Of a DNA stretch of 64,000 bases, positions 1 to 8,618 are shown in pieces; the first letter of the stretch is position 1, and the number at the start of each line of letters is the position of its first letter. The stretch is from an uncultured Ruminococcus sp. (GTDB lineage: Bacteria > Bacillota > Clostridia > Lachnospirales > Lachnospiraceae). The stretch spans positions 1 to 64,000 of the forward strand of contig CAMMBV010000015.1 in the NCBI GenBank assembly GCA_946494335.1, written 5' to 3'. A program made the translations under genes and the position numbers. The notes under the pieces are model-generated. The model was not told the origin of the DNA. It did not search any database and was given only the letters and a program-made list of their open reading frames with translations.

Positions 1-50
1 CGACCACAGGCACCTGAAGCCTGCGCGTCTGCCAATTCCGCCACTCCTGC
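1..50 (-). tRNA. tRNA-Leu(CAG), 5' part, cut by the window edge
   Basis: Read on the minus strand from position 50, the sequence begins with an acceptor strand GCAGGAG, followed by a leucine-type D arm and an anticodon stem CAGGC/GCCTG. The stem encloses a 7-nt loop with anticodon CAG (plus-strand positions 14-16). The variable arm, T arm and 3' end lie outside the window. Leu is inferred from the anticodon and the overall leucine-tRNA look of the D arm. Confidence 0.9.
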
Positions 51-201
51 ATGTTCTGCGAACCACTCGCAAAAACTATTCTATCTAATTTTCGACGGAA
101 TGTCAATCATAAAATTTAATTTTTTATATTTTTTGAATATTATTGAATTATGCGGCATTATATGTTAAACTATTTGGCTAGAAAAAAGGGCATATGACGT
201 T

Positions 202-223
202 TTATGCCGGAATATCGGCATAA
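202..223 (+). promoter_or_regulatory. Inverted repeat in the carA leader
   Basis: A perfect 8-bp inverted repeat, TTATGCCG and CGGCATAA, encloses a 6-nt loop 28 nt upstream of the carA start codon. It could be an operator or an RNA hairpin close to the ribosome-binding site. No known pyrimidine or arginine control element is recognised. Confidence 0.35.
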
Positions 224-250
224 GTGTATGGAAAGGAACAGGGTGGAACG

Positions 251-1324
251 ATGAAAGCTTTTCTGATTTTAGAAGACGGACATGTATTTACGGGAACCAG
301 CATCGGTTCTAAAAAAGAGGTCATAAGCGAAATTGTGTTTAATACGTCCATGACCGGATACCTGGAGGTTCTGACAGACCCTTCCTTTGCAGGACAGGCG
401 GTCTGTATGACTTATCCTCTTATTGGCAATTACGGGATCTGTTATGATGACTGTGAATCTTTAAGACCCTGGCCCGACGGTTATATTGTCAGGGAATTAT
501 CCAGAATGCCCAGCAATTTCAGAAGTGAAGATACCATTCAAAACTTCCTGAAGCGTTTCGATATTCCGGGAATTGCGGGAATTGACACCCGCGCTCTGAC
601 AAAGATCCTGAGAGAAAAAGGAACGATGAACGGGATGATCACTACGGATGAAAATTATTCACAGGAAGAGATTATTCCGAAACTGAAAGCCTATACCACA
701 GGAAATGTGGTGGAGAAGGTTACCTGTTCAGAAATATCGGTAAAGAAAGGCTCCGGTTTTAAAGTGGCGCTGATGGATTTTGGAGCCAAGGAAAACATTG
801 CACGTTCTCTGCAAAAGAGAGGATGTCAGGTGAGCGTATACCCGGCTTTGACCAGCGCGGAAAAAATCCTGGCGGATCAGCCCGACGGCATCATGCTTTC
901 CAATGGCCCGGGAGATCCCAAGGAGTGCACTTCTATCATAAAAGAAATAAGAAAGCTGTATGAATCAGATGTTCCTATCTTTGCCATCTGTCTGGGACAT
1001 CAGCTGATGGCTCTGGCCACAGGGGCGGATACTTATAAAATGAAGTATGGTCACAGGGGCGGAAACCACCCTGTTAAGGATCTGAAAACCGGCCGTGTAT
1101 ATATTTCATCCCAGAATCACGGGTACGTAGTGGATACGGAAAAACTGGATCCGGCAACAGCGGTTCCGGCATTTGTCAATGTAAATGACGGTACTAACGA
1201 AGGTCTTTCTTATACGGGCAAAAACATTTTTACCGTTCAGTTTCATCCGGAGGCCTGCCCGGGTCCTCAGGATTCTGAAGATCTTTTTGACCGCTTTATT
1301 AAGATGATGGGAGGTGCGAGATAA
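251..1324 (+). CDS. carA: Carbamoyl-phosphate synthase small subunit
   Basis: This is the glutaminase subunit of carbamoyl-phosphate synthase. It hydrolyses glutamine and passes ammonia to CarB, feeding pyrimidine and arginine synthesis in the cytoplasm. The 357-residue product has the usual length. The C-terminal half is a class I glutamine amidotransferase with the nucleophile Cys247 in ICLGHQ, the oxyanion motif SNGPGDP and the His-Glu pair in FHPEA. An ATG 27 nt upstream in frame is less likely as the start, because GGAACAGGGTGG sits well placed before the ATG at 251. The stop codon overlaps the carB start by one base (TAATG), which implies translational coupling. Confidence 0.96.
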   Translation: MKAFLILEDGHVFTGTSIGSKKEVISEIVFNTSMTGYLEVLTDPSFAGQAVCMTYPLIGNYGICYDDCESLRPWPDGYIVRELSRMPSNFRSEDTIQNFLKRFDIPGIAGIDTRALTKILREKGTMNGMITTDENYSQEEIIPKLKAYTTGNVVEKVTCSEISVKKGSGFKVALMDFGAKENIARSLQKRGCQVSVYPALTSAEKILADQPDGIMLSNGPGDPKECTSIIKEIRKLYESDVPIFAICLGHQLMALATGADTYKMKYGHRGGNHPVKDLKTGRVYISSQNHGYVVDTEKLDPATAVPAFVNVNDGTNEGLSYTGKNIFTVQFHPEACPGPQDSEDLFDRFIKMMGGAR

Positions 1325-4300
1325 TGCCAAGAAATCCGGAAATAAAAAAAGTTTTGGTGCTGGGCTCCGGCCCCATTGTAATCGGACAGGCGGCAGAATT
1401 TGACTACGCAGGCACCCAGGCCTGCCGTTCGCTGAAAGAAGAAGGGATTGAAGTCGTACTTTTAAATTCCAATCCGGCCACAATCATGACAGATAAAGAT
1501 ATCGCCGACAGGGTATATATTGAACCGCTGACGGTGGAAGTGGTGGAACAGCTGATCGAAAAAGAAAAACCGGACAGCGTTCTTCCCACCCTGGGCGGAC
1601 AGGCAGGGCTGAACCTTGCCATGGCGCTGGAAGAAAGCGGTTTTCTGAGAGAAAAGAATGTGCGTCTGATCGGAACAACGGCCCAGACCATCAAAAAGGC
1701 GGAGGACCGCCAGGAATTTAAAAACACCATGGAAAAAATCCATGAACCCATCGCGGCGTCCCAGGTGGTGGAGAGTGTTGAGGACGGTATCGCCTTTACC
1801 AATACCATTGGATATCCCGTTGTACTGCGGCCTGCGTATACGCTGGGAGGAAGCGGCGGCGGCATTGCCCATAATGAAGAGGAGCTGATAGAAATCCTTC
1901 AGAACGGACTGCGTCTTTCCAGAGTGGGACAGGTTCTGGTGGAGCGGTGCATCGCCGGATGGAAAGAAATTGAATACGAAGTGATGCGCGACGGCAAAGG
2001 CAACTGCATTACCGTCTGCAATATGGAAAATATTGATCCGGTGGGCGTTCATACGGGAGACAGCATCGTGGTGGCGCCTTCCCAGACGCTGGGTGATAAA
2101 GAGTATCAGATGCTGCGTACATCCGCCCTGAATATTATCAGCGAACTGAATATTACCGGAGGCTGCAACGTACAGTATGCATTAAATCCGGACAGTTTTG
2201 AATACTGTGTTATTGAGGTAAATCCCCGTGTCAGCCGTTCTTCTGCGCTGGCATCCAAGGCAACCGGATACCCCATCGCAAAAGTGGCGGCCAAAATCGC
2301 TCTGGGTTATACGCTGGATGAGATTAAAAATGCCATCACGGGCAAGACTTATGCCAGCTTTGAACCCATGCTGGACTACTGCGTGGTAAAAATGCCAAGG
2401 CTTCCCTTTGATAAATTTATCAGCGCCAAAAGAACATTGACGACGCAGATGAAGGCCACAGGCGAGGTAATGAGTATCTGCAACAATTTTGAAGGCGCCC
2501 TGATGAAAGCCATACGGTCTCTGGAGCAGCATGTGGACAGTCTGATGTCCTATGATTTTACCCATCTTACGAAAGAAGAGCTTCTGGAAGAACTGTGCCG
2601 GGTGGATGATATGAGGATCTGGAGGATTGCCGAGGGCATTCGACGGGGAATCAGCCAGGAGGAAATCCATAAGCTGACAAGGATCGATCTCTGGTTTATC
2701 GATAAAATTGCCATACTGGTGGAGATGGAACAGAGGTTAAAAAATGAAGAACTGAATCCGGAACTTCTGCGGGAAGCGAAACGTCTGGAATTCCCGGACT
2801 ACGTCATTGGGAATCTGACGGGCCGGACGGAGGACGAGATTAAGGCCATGAGAAAGGAAGAGGGCATTACGGCTTCCTTCAAAATGGTAGACACCTGTGC
2901 AGCTGAATTTGCAGCGGCCACACCCTACTATTATTCCGTACACGGCGGAGAAAACGAAGCGGAATCAACAGATCGGAAAAAGGTGCTGGTACTGGGTTCC
3001 GGTCCAATCCGTATCGGACAGGGAATTGAATTTGATTTCTGTTCTGTACATTGTACCTGGGCCTTTGAAAAAGAGGGATATGAAACCATTATCGTCAACA
3101 ACAACCCGGAAACAGTAAGTACGGATTTTGATATTGCGGATAAGCTTTATTTTGAACCTCTGACGCCGGAAGACGTGGAAAATATTGTGGAGATTGAAAA
3201 GCCCGACGGTGCGGTGGTACAGTTTGGCGGCCAGACTGCCATCAAGCTGACAGAAGCGCTGATTAAAATGGGAGTAAAAATCCTGGGTACGTCCGCGGAA
3301 AATGTGGATGCGGCGGAAGACAGGGAGCTTTTTGATGAGATTCTGGAAAAATGCCAGATTCCAAGACCCAAGGGGCATACGGTATTTACGGCAGAGGAAG
3401 CCAAAAAGGCGGCCAATGAGCTGGGATACCCCGTATTGGTGCGGCCCTCTTATGTGCTGGGCGGTCAGGGAATGCAGATCGCCATCAGTGACGAGGATGT
3501 GGATGAGTTCATCGGCATCATCAACAGAATTGCTCAGGAGCACCCGATCCTGGTGGACAAATACCTGCAGGGTAAGGAAATTGAGGTGGATGCCGTATGT
3601 GATGGGGAAGATATCCTGATTCCCGGTATCATGGAACATATTGAACGGGCGGGCATTCATTCCGGTGACAGCATTTCCGTATATCCGGCACAGACCATCA
3701 GCGAAAATGCCAAGAAGACCATTGAAGAATACACCCGGCGGCTGGCGAAGTCTCTTCATGTAGTGGGGATGATCAATATTCAGTTCATTGTATGTGATGA
3801 AAAGGTTTACGTCATTGAGGTAAATCCCCGCTCCAGCCGTACGGTACCCTATATCAGTAAAGTGACGGGGATTCCCATCGTGCCGCTGGCAACAAAGGTA
3901 ATCCTGGGGCATAAGCTCAAAGAGCTGGGCTACACGCCGGGCCTTCAGCCGGAAGCCGCCCATATCGCGGTGAAAATGCCGGTATTTTCCTTTGAAAAAA
4001 TCCGGGGAGCAGATGTGAATCTGGGACCGGAAATGAAATCCACAGGAGAATGCTTAGGAATCGCCGCAACCTTTAACGAAGCGCTTTATAAAGCCTTTCT
4101 GGGAGCGGGAATCAATCTGCCGAAACATAAAAATATGATCATTACCGTAAAGAATGAGGATAAGCAGGAAGTGATCGATATCGCCAGACGGTTCCGCAAT
4201 CTGGGCTACCGGATCTACGCCACAAGAAGCACGGCGAAGGTACTGAATGAGAATCATGTGGAGGCGATCCGGACCAATAAGATTGAGCAGCCTTCTCCGA

Positions 4301-4521
4301 ATCTGATGGACCTGATTCTGGGGCATAAAATTGATCTGGTTATTGATACGCCCTCCCAGGGTGTGGATAAAGCCAGAGACGGATTTATTATCCGGCGAAA
4401 TGCCATCGAGACGGGAGTGAATGTGCTGACTTCTCTGGATACGGCAGCGGCTCTGGTAACCAGCCTGGAAAATACTGACGTAAAGAAACTGACACTCATT
4501 GATATCGCTACGATTGAATAA
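1324..4521 (+). CDS. carB: Carbamoyl-phosphate synthase large subunit
   Basis: This is the synthetase subunit that makes carbamoyl phosphate from bicarbonate, ammonia and two ATP. The 1065-residue protein shows the expected internal duplication. Each half begins with a VLVLGSGP(I/R)xIGQ phosphate-binding segment (near residues 11 and 555) and contains an ATP-grasp fold with EVNPR(V/S)SR signatures. The C-terminal ~130 residues form the MGS-like allosteric domain, where nucleotide effectors such as UMP bind in characterised enzymes. It is coupled to carA by a one-base overlap. Confidence 0.97.
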   Translation: MPRNPEIKKVLVLGSGPIVIGQAAEFDYAGTQACRSLKEEGIEVVLLNSNPATIMTDKDIADRVYIEPLTVEVVEQLIEKEKPDSVLPTLGGQAGLNLAMALEESGFLREKNVRLIGTTAQTIKKAEDRQEFKNTMEKIHEPIAASQVVESVEDGIAFTNTIGYPVVLRPAYTLGGSGGGIAHNEEELIEILQNGLRLSRVGQVLVERCIAGWKEIEYEVMRDGKGNCITVCNMENIDPVGVHTGDSIVVAPSQTLGDKEYQMLRTSALNIISELNITGGCNVQYALNPDSFEYCVIEVNPRVSRSSALASKATGYPIAKVAAKIALGYTLDEIKNAITGKTYASFEPMLDYCVVKMPRLPFDKFISAKRTLTTQMKATGEVMSICNNFEGALMKAIRSLEQHVDSLMSYDFTHLTKEELLEELCRVDDMRIWRIAEGIRRGISQEEIHKLTRIDLWFIDKIAILVEMEQRLKNEELNPELLREAKRLEFPDYVIGNLTGRTEDEIKAMRKEEGITASFKMVDTCAAEFAAATPYYYSVHGGENEAESTDRKKVLVLGSGPIRIGQGIEFDFCSVHCTWAFEKEGYETIIVNNNPETVSTDFDIADKLYFEPLTPEDVENIVEIEKPDGAVVQFGGQTAIKLTEALIKMGVKILGTSAENVDAAEDRELFDEILEKCQIPRPKGHTVFTAEEAKKAANELGYPVLVRPSYVLGGQGMQIAISDEDVDEFIGIINRIAQEHPILVDKYLQGKEIEVDAVCDGEDILIPGIMEHIERAGIHSGDSISVYPAQTISENAKKTIEEYTRRLAKSLHVVGMINIQFIVCDEKVYVIEVNPRSSRTVPYISKVTGIPIVPLATKVILGHKLKELGYTPGLQPEAAHIAVKMPVFSFEKIRGADVNLGPEMKSTGECLGIAATFNEALYKAFLGAGINLPKHKNMIITVKNEDKQEVIDIARRFRNLGYRIYATRSTAKVLNENHVEAIRTNKIEQPSPNLMDLILGHKIDLVIDTPSQGVDKARDGFIIRRNAIETGVNVLTSLDTAAALVTSLENTDVKKLTLIDIATIE

Positions 4522-4538
4522 TCGGGATAGGAGAGAAT

Positions 4539-5444
4539 GTGAGCTGGATTGAATTATTAAAAGTCATTTTTTTGGGAATCGTGGAAGGGATTACAGAGTG
4601 GCTTCCTGTGAGCAGCACCGGACATATGATTCTGGTGGATGAGTTTGTCCATCTGAATGTCAGCGATGCGTTTCTGCAGATGTTTCTGGTGGTAATTCAG
4701 CTGGGAGCCATACTGGCGGTGGTGCTTGTGTTCTGGCAGAAGCTGTGGCCCTTTCACCGCAAAAAGACCGGGCTGTCTCAGAGCTTCTGGGACAGAAAAA
4801 GCGACAACAGGATGATAGCGGGCATGCAGGAGTTTGCGGATCATTACGTATACATGGATAAAATTATCATGTGGCTGAAAATTGCTGTTTCCTGTCTGCC
4901 GGCCATGGTGATCGGACTTCTGTTCAATGACCTGATTGAGGAAAAGCTGAACAACTATCTTGTGGTTGCAGCCATGCTTCTCCTATATGGCGTTTTGTTT
5001 ATCCTTATTGAGAATTATAATAAACGCAGAAAACCTTCCATGCGCAGCATCGGTGAAATTACCTGGAAAACAGCTCTGCTGATCGGAGTGTTTCAGGTGC
5101 TGGCCGTGGTTCCGGGGACATCCCGCTCCGGCGCCACTATCATCGGAGGTATTTTACTGGGTACATCCAGAAAACTGGCGGCGGAATATACGTTCTTTCT
5201 GGCTGTTCCGGTGATGTTTGGAGCCAGCTTTTTGAAAATAATAAATTTTGGTTTGAATTTTACAGGAACAGAAATTATTTATCTGCTCACTGGTATGGCG
5301 ATTGCGTTTCTGGTTTCTATTGTGTCTATCAAATTCCTGATGGGCTATGTGCGGAAACATGATTTTAAAGTGTTCGGCTGGTACCGGATTGTATTGGGTG
5401 TTTTGATTTTGGGATATTTTGTAGGAAAAAATCTGATTGCGTAA
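4539..5444 (+). CDS. uppP: Undecaprenyl-diphosphatase (UppP/BacA)
   Basis: This is an integral membrane phosphatase that dephosphorylates undecaprenyl diphosphate, recycling the lipid carrier for peptidoglycan and other wall polymers; in some species it confers bacitracin resistance. The 301-residue protein has many hydrophobic segments. Both family motifs are visible: [15 protein letters not shown] near residue 16, with the catalytic glutamates, and PGTSRSGAT in the second half. The start is GTG at 4539, because the ATG at 4537 is followed at once by a stop; GATAGGAGAG serves as the ribosome-binding site. It lies 17 nt after carB and is probably cotranscribed. Confidence 0.95.
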   Translation: MSWIELLKVIFLGIVEGITEWLPVSSTGHMILVDEFVHLNVSDAFLQMFLVVIQLGAILAVVLVFWQKLWPFHRKKTGLSQSFWDRKSDNRMIAGMQEFADHYVYMDKIIMWLKIAVSCLPAMVIGLLFNDLIEEKLNNYLVVAAMLLLYGVLFILIENYNKRRKPSMRSIGEITWKTALLIGVFQVLAVVPGTSRSGATIIGGILLGTSRKLAAEYTFFLAVPVMFGASFLKIINFGLNFTGTEIIYLLTGMAIAFLVSIVSIKFLMGYVRKHDFKVFGWYRIVLGVLILGYFVGKNLIA

Positions 5445-5468
5445 AGTGACAAAAATGGAGGTTATGTC

Positions 5469-6401
5469 ATGGCAAGAAAAAAAGTAGTGGTAGCTCTGGG
5501 ACACCGGGCTTTGGGGACGACGCTTCCTCAGCAGAAAGAAGCCGTGAGAAAATCAGCAAAATGTATTGCCGATCTGGTGGAGGAAGGCGCTGATGTGGTG
5601 ATTTCACACAGCAATGCACCTCAGGTGGGTATGATCCATATGGCGATGAATGAGTTTGGAAAGGTGCATCCGGATTATACGTATGCACCCATGTCAGTCT
5701 GCTCCGCCATGAGCCAGGGGTATATCGGTTACGATCTTCAGAACGCGCTCCGCACGGAACTTCTGGATCGTGGAATTTATAAACCGGTCTGCACTGTTCT
5801 GACACAGGTGACGGTGGATCCTTACGATGAGGCTTTTTATGAGCCGGTAAAAGTGATCGGACGGTATCTGACGGAAGAAGAGGCGGAAGCGGAAGAGAAA
5901 AAGGGAAATTACGTAGTGAAGGAAGAAAAAGGATACCGCAGAATTGTAGCGGCGCCGAAACCTCAGGAGATCATCGAGCTGGATTCCATCCGGGCGCTGT
6001 CGGATGCGGGGCATATCGTCATAGCCTGCGGAGGTGGAGGAATACCCGTACTGCAGCAGCACACCCGCCTGCAGGGCGCCAGCGCTGTCATTGAAAAGGA
6101 TTATGCCAGCGGACGCCTGGCGGAAGACCTGGATGCCGATGAGCTGCTGATTTTGACCAGCGTAGAACATGTATCTGTCAATTATCAGACGGAAGGAGAG
6201 AAGCAGCTGGGTGAGATTACGGTTTCACAGGCCCGGGAGTATATGGAAAAAGAGGAATTTGAGAAAAATACCATGCTTCCGAAGATAGAAGCTTCTGTGG
6301 ATTTTGTGGAGAAAAAGGACGGCAGAAGAGCGGTTATCACCTCCATTGAAAAAGCAAAGGACGGATTCTTAGGCAAAACAGGCACTATAATCCGGAAGTA
6401 A
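5469..6401 (+). CDS. arcC: Carbamate kinase
   Basis: This enzyme interconverts carbamoyl phosphate plus ADP with ATP plus carbamate and ammonia. It usually serves ATP generation from arginine, citrulline, agmatine or purine breakdown. The 310-residue length fits the family, as do the N-terminal VVALGHRALG, the HSNAPQVG loop and the glycine-rich IACGGGGIPV segment of the amino-acid-kinase fold. GGAGG precedes the ATG. No arcA or arcB is nearby. Its position just after carAB and uppP places a carbamoyl-phosphate-consuming enzyme next to the producing enzyme, but a regulatory link is only inferred. Confidence 0.93.
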   Translation: MARKKVVVALGHRALGTTLPQQKEAVRKSAKCIADLVEEGADVVISHSNAPQVGMIHMAMNEFGKVHPDYTYAPMSVCSAMSQGYIGYDLQNALRTELLDRGIYKPVCTVLTQVTVDPYDEAFYEPVKVIGRYLTEEEAEAEEKKGNYVVKEEKGYRRIVAAPKPQEIIELDSIRALSDAGHIVIACGGGGIPVLQQHTRLQGASAVIEKDYASGRLAEDLDADELLILTSVEHVSVNYQTEGEKQLGEITVSQAREYMEKEEFEKNTMLPKIEASVDFVEKKDGRRAVITSIEKAKDGFLGKTGTIIRK

Positions 6402-6411
6402 TAAAGAATGA

Positions 6412-6451
6412 AACGTCCCTGCGGAAGGCGGATTCCGGCAGGGGCGTTTTT
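6412..6451 (+). terminator. Rho-independent terminator after arcC
   Basis: A stem of about 10 bp (ACGTCCCTGC against GCAGGGGCGT, with one mismatch) and a GC-rich loop is followed by TTTTT, starting 10 nt after the arcC stop. It ends the carAB-uppP-arcC transcript. Confidence 0.85.
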
Positions 6452-6522
6452 GAGATATGAATGCAAATAAAATATATGCATAAGTATTGTGCTGCATCGT
6501 GAAATGTGATAGTATAAAAATG

Positions 6523-7063
6523 CAGAACTCCTCTGTGAAAGAGGAGATATATTTTTAAGTACGTGTGGTGAGGATGAACAGAATATTCCCCGTTCCCTGT
6601 TTAAATTTTTAAAATATGTGGGTTCGGATCTGCATGAAAGCCAAAAGGACTTTGAGGATGATCTGGTGAAACAGCTTCAGTATGCCGTAGCCCGCATCAA
6701 AGAAAACCGTGATATGGAGGAAAAGTATATGGTGCTGGAGGAAATGCTTCGGGAAGAGCGAATGGAAGGAAAGATGGAAGGCATAGCTTTGGGAATTACC
6801 GCTTTTCTGGAGGAACTGGATACCATACCGGAAGAATTGAGACAAAAACTTACCCGGGAAAGGGATCTTAAGGCTTTGCAGAAATATCTGAAACTTGCGG
6901 CGCAAGTCAAATCCGTGGAAGAATTTCGAAGAGAAACAGGTCTGTAATATATTTTTAATCAAGTCAATTTCCAGGACGGCAGTCAGCCGTCTCTGGAGTC
7001 TGTACAGTAATTCACCGCCGATCGGCGATTGATTCACATTTTATAAAAAGCAGAGGAGTTCTG
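6523..7063. repeat. 13-bp perfect inverted repeat bracketing the Rpn remnant
   Basis: CAGAACTCCTCTG at 6523-6535 and its exact reverse complement at 7051-7063 flank a 541-bp block that contains the Rpn remnant and otherwise no gene. The left arm is also part of a local hairpin (CTCCTCT/AGAGGAG). A 12-bp palindrome, CGCCGATCGGCG, lies near 7016. The arrangement resembles the ends of a small decayed mobile element, but no flanking target duplication was recognised. Confidence 0.4.
6549..6947 (+). pseudogene. C-terminal remnant of an Rpn/PD-(D/E)XK family transposase-like nuclease
   Basis: The translated frame is open from about 6513 and becomes Rpn-like near CGEDEQNIPRSLFKFL. It continues through a charged helical tail with EGKMEGIALG, typical of the C-terminal end of Rpn (recombination-promoting nuclease / PD-(D/E)XK transposase-family) proteins. 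The N-terminal nuclease core is absent: a TAG at 6510 closes the frame and no homologous sequence is seen upstream. The longest start-to-stop ORF is only 109 residues, from a GTG at 6618 with no clear ribosome-binding site. It is therefore called a decayed gene rather than a functional small protein. Confidence 0.65.
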
Positions 7064-7154
7064 AAAATATAAGGAAGGATGATTCCTTGAAAACCTCCGG
7101 TGAGTATGATATCCTATTAGAAGTGCAAAATGTTCAGGAAAGCGGAGGAAAGCC

Positions 7155-8612
7155 ATGAAACTTACAAAATTATTGGAACGGCTGGAATACCGGTGCATAA
7201 ATGGAAGCGCCGACATAGAAATCGATCAGGTAGTAAATGATTCCAGAAAGGCGGGACGGGGCTCCCTTTTTATCTGTATCCGGGGAGCTGTTGTGGATGG
7301 CCATACCTTCGTGGATGCTGTTGTGAAGCAGGGGGCGAAGGCGCTTGTGGTGGAGGAAGAGGTTGCGGTACCCGCGGATGTGACAGTGATTAAAGTGGCG
7401 GATACCCGTTATGCCATGGCATTGATTTCCGCCGCCTTTTATGGATATCCTGCAGAACAGCTGAAAGTGATCGGGATAACAGGGACAAAGGGGAAAACCA
7501 CGACGACTTATATGGTAAAGTCCATTCTGGAAAATGCCGGATACAAAGTGGGTCTGATCGGAACCATAGAGTCCATTATCGGAGACGAGGTGATTCCTTC
7601 TGCCAACACAACGCCGGAATCTCTGACCGTACAGCAATATTTCAGAAAAATGCTGGACGCAGGCTGCGACTGCGCTGTGATGGAAGTATCTTCTCAGGGG
7701 CTGAAGCTGCACAGAACGGCAGGGATCATGTTTGAGATCGGTATTTTTACCAATATCGAACCGGACCATATCGGCCCAAACGAACATGCCAGTTTTGAGG
7801 AGTATCTGGAATGCAAGAGCCGTCTGCTGAAGCAGTGCCGGATCGGGATTGTCAATGCAGACGATGAACATCTGGAACAGATTATAAAGGGGCATACCTG
7901 CAGTCTGGAAACCTTTGGATTTTCTGAAAATGCTCATCTGCGGGCTCAGGAAGCACATCTTGTTTCGCGGCCAGGGTATCTGGGCGTGGCTTACCATGTG
8001 AAAGGGCTGATGGATTTTCCGGTAGAGATTGATATTCCAGGCAGATTCAGTATTTATAATTCGCTGACGGCCATTGCAGTCTGCCGTCATTTCAATGTGA
8101 AGGAAGAAGATATTGTAAAAGCTCTGAAAAGCGCAAAAGTAAAAGGAAGGACGGAAATGATCAAAGTTTCGGACGACTTTACGCTTATGATTGATTATGC
8201 CCACAACGCCATGAGTCTGGAGAGCCTTCTTGGCACGCTGAAGGAGTATCATCCTCACCGTCTGGTATGTCTGTTTGGCTGCGGGGGAAACCGCTCAAAG
8301 CTGCGCAGGTTTGAGATGGGAGAGGTTTCAGGCAGACTGGCGGATCTTACGATCATCACGTCTGACAATCCCAGATTTGAGGAACCGCAGGATATTATTG
8401 ACGATATCAAAAAGGGAATGGAAAAAACGAAGGGCAGATACGTGGAGATTATCGACCGCAAAGAAGCCATTGCCTATGCGATTCACAATGGAGAGCCGGG
8501 CGATATCATTGTGCTGGCCGGAAAAGGGCACGAAAATTATCAGGAGATCAAAGGGAAAAAGTATCCCATGGATGAAAGAGACCTGATACGTGATATTCTG
8601 GAAGGAAAGTAA
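7155..8612 (+). CDS. murE: UDP-MurNAc-tripeptide synthetase (meso-DAP type)
   Basis: This is a Mur ligase that adds the third residue to UDP-MurNAc-L-Ala-D-Glu in the cytoplasm, using ATP. The 485-residue protein has the ATP loop GITGTKGKTTTT near residue 112. It also carries the motif DNPR at residues 404-407, which marks enzymes using meso-diaminopimelate rather than lysine. GCGGAGG lies just before the ATG. It heads a long co-oriented block and sits apart from the main division/cell-wall cluster 18 kb downstream. Confidence 0.95.
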   Translation: MKLTKLLERLEYRCINGSADIEIDQVVNDSRKAGRGSLFICIRGAVVDGHTFVDAVVKQGAKALVVEEEVAVPADVTVIKVADTRYAMALISAAFYGYPAEQLKVIGITGTKGKTTTTYMVKSILENAGYKVGLIGTIESIIGDEVIPSANTTPESLTVQQYFRKMLDAGCDCAVMEVSSQGLKLHRTAGIMFEIGIFTNIEPDHIGPNEHASFEEYLECKSRLLKQCRIGIVNADDEHLEQIIKGHTCSLETFGFSENAHLRAQEAHLVSRPGYLGVAYHVKGLMDFPVEIDIPGRFSIYNSLTAIAVCRHFNVKEEDIVKALKSAKVKGRTEMIKVSDDFTLMIDYAHNAMSLESLLGTLKEYHPHRLVCLFGCGGNRSKLRRFEMGEVSGRLADLTIITSDNPRFEEPQDIIDDIKKGMEKTKGRYVEIIDRKEAIAYAIHNGEPGDIIVLAGKGHENYQEIKGKKYPMDERDLIRDILEGK

Positions 8613-8618
8613 AACTGA

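Noticed and set aside
51-250. Pyrimidine- or arginine-responsive attenuator upstream of carAB
   Set aside because: No terminator/antiterminator pair or PyrR-binding loop could be found; only one short hairpin is present.
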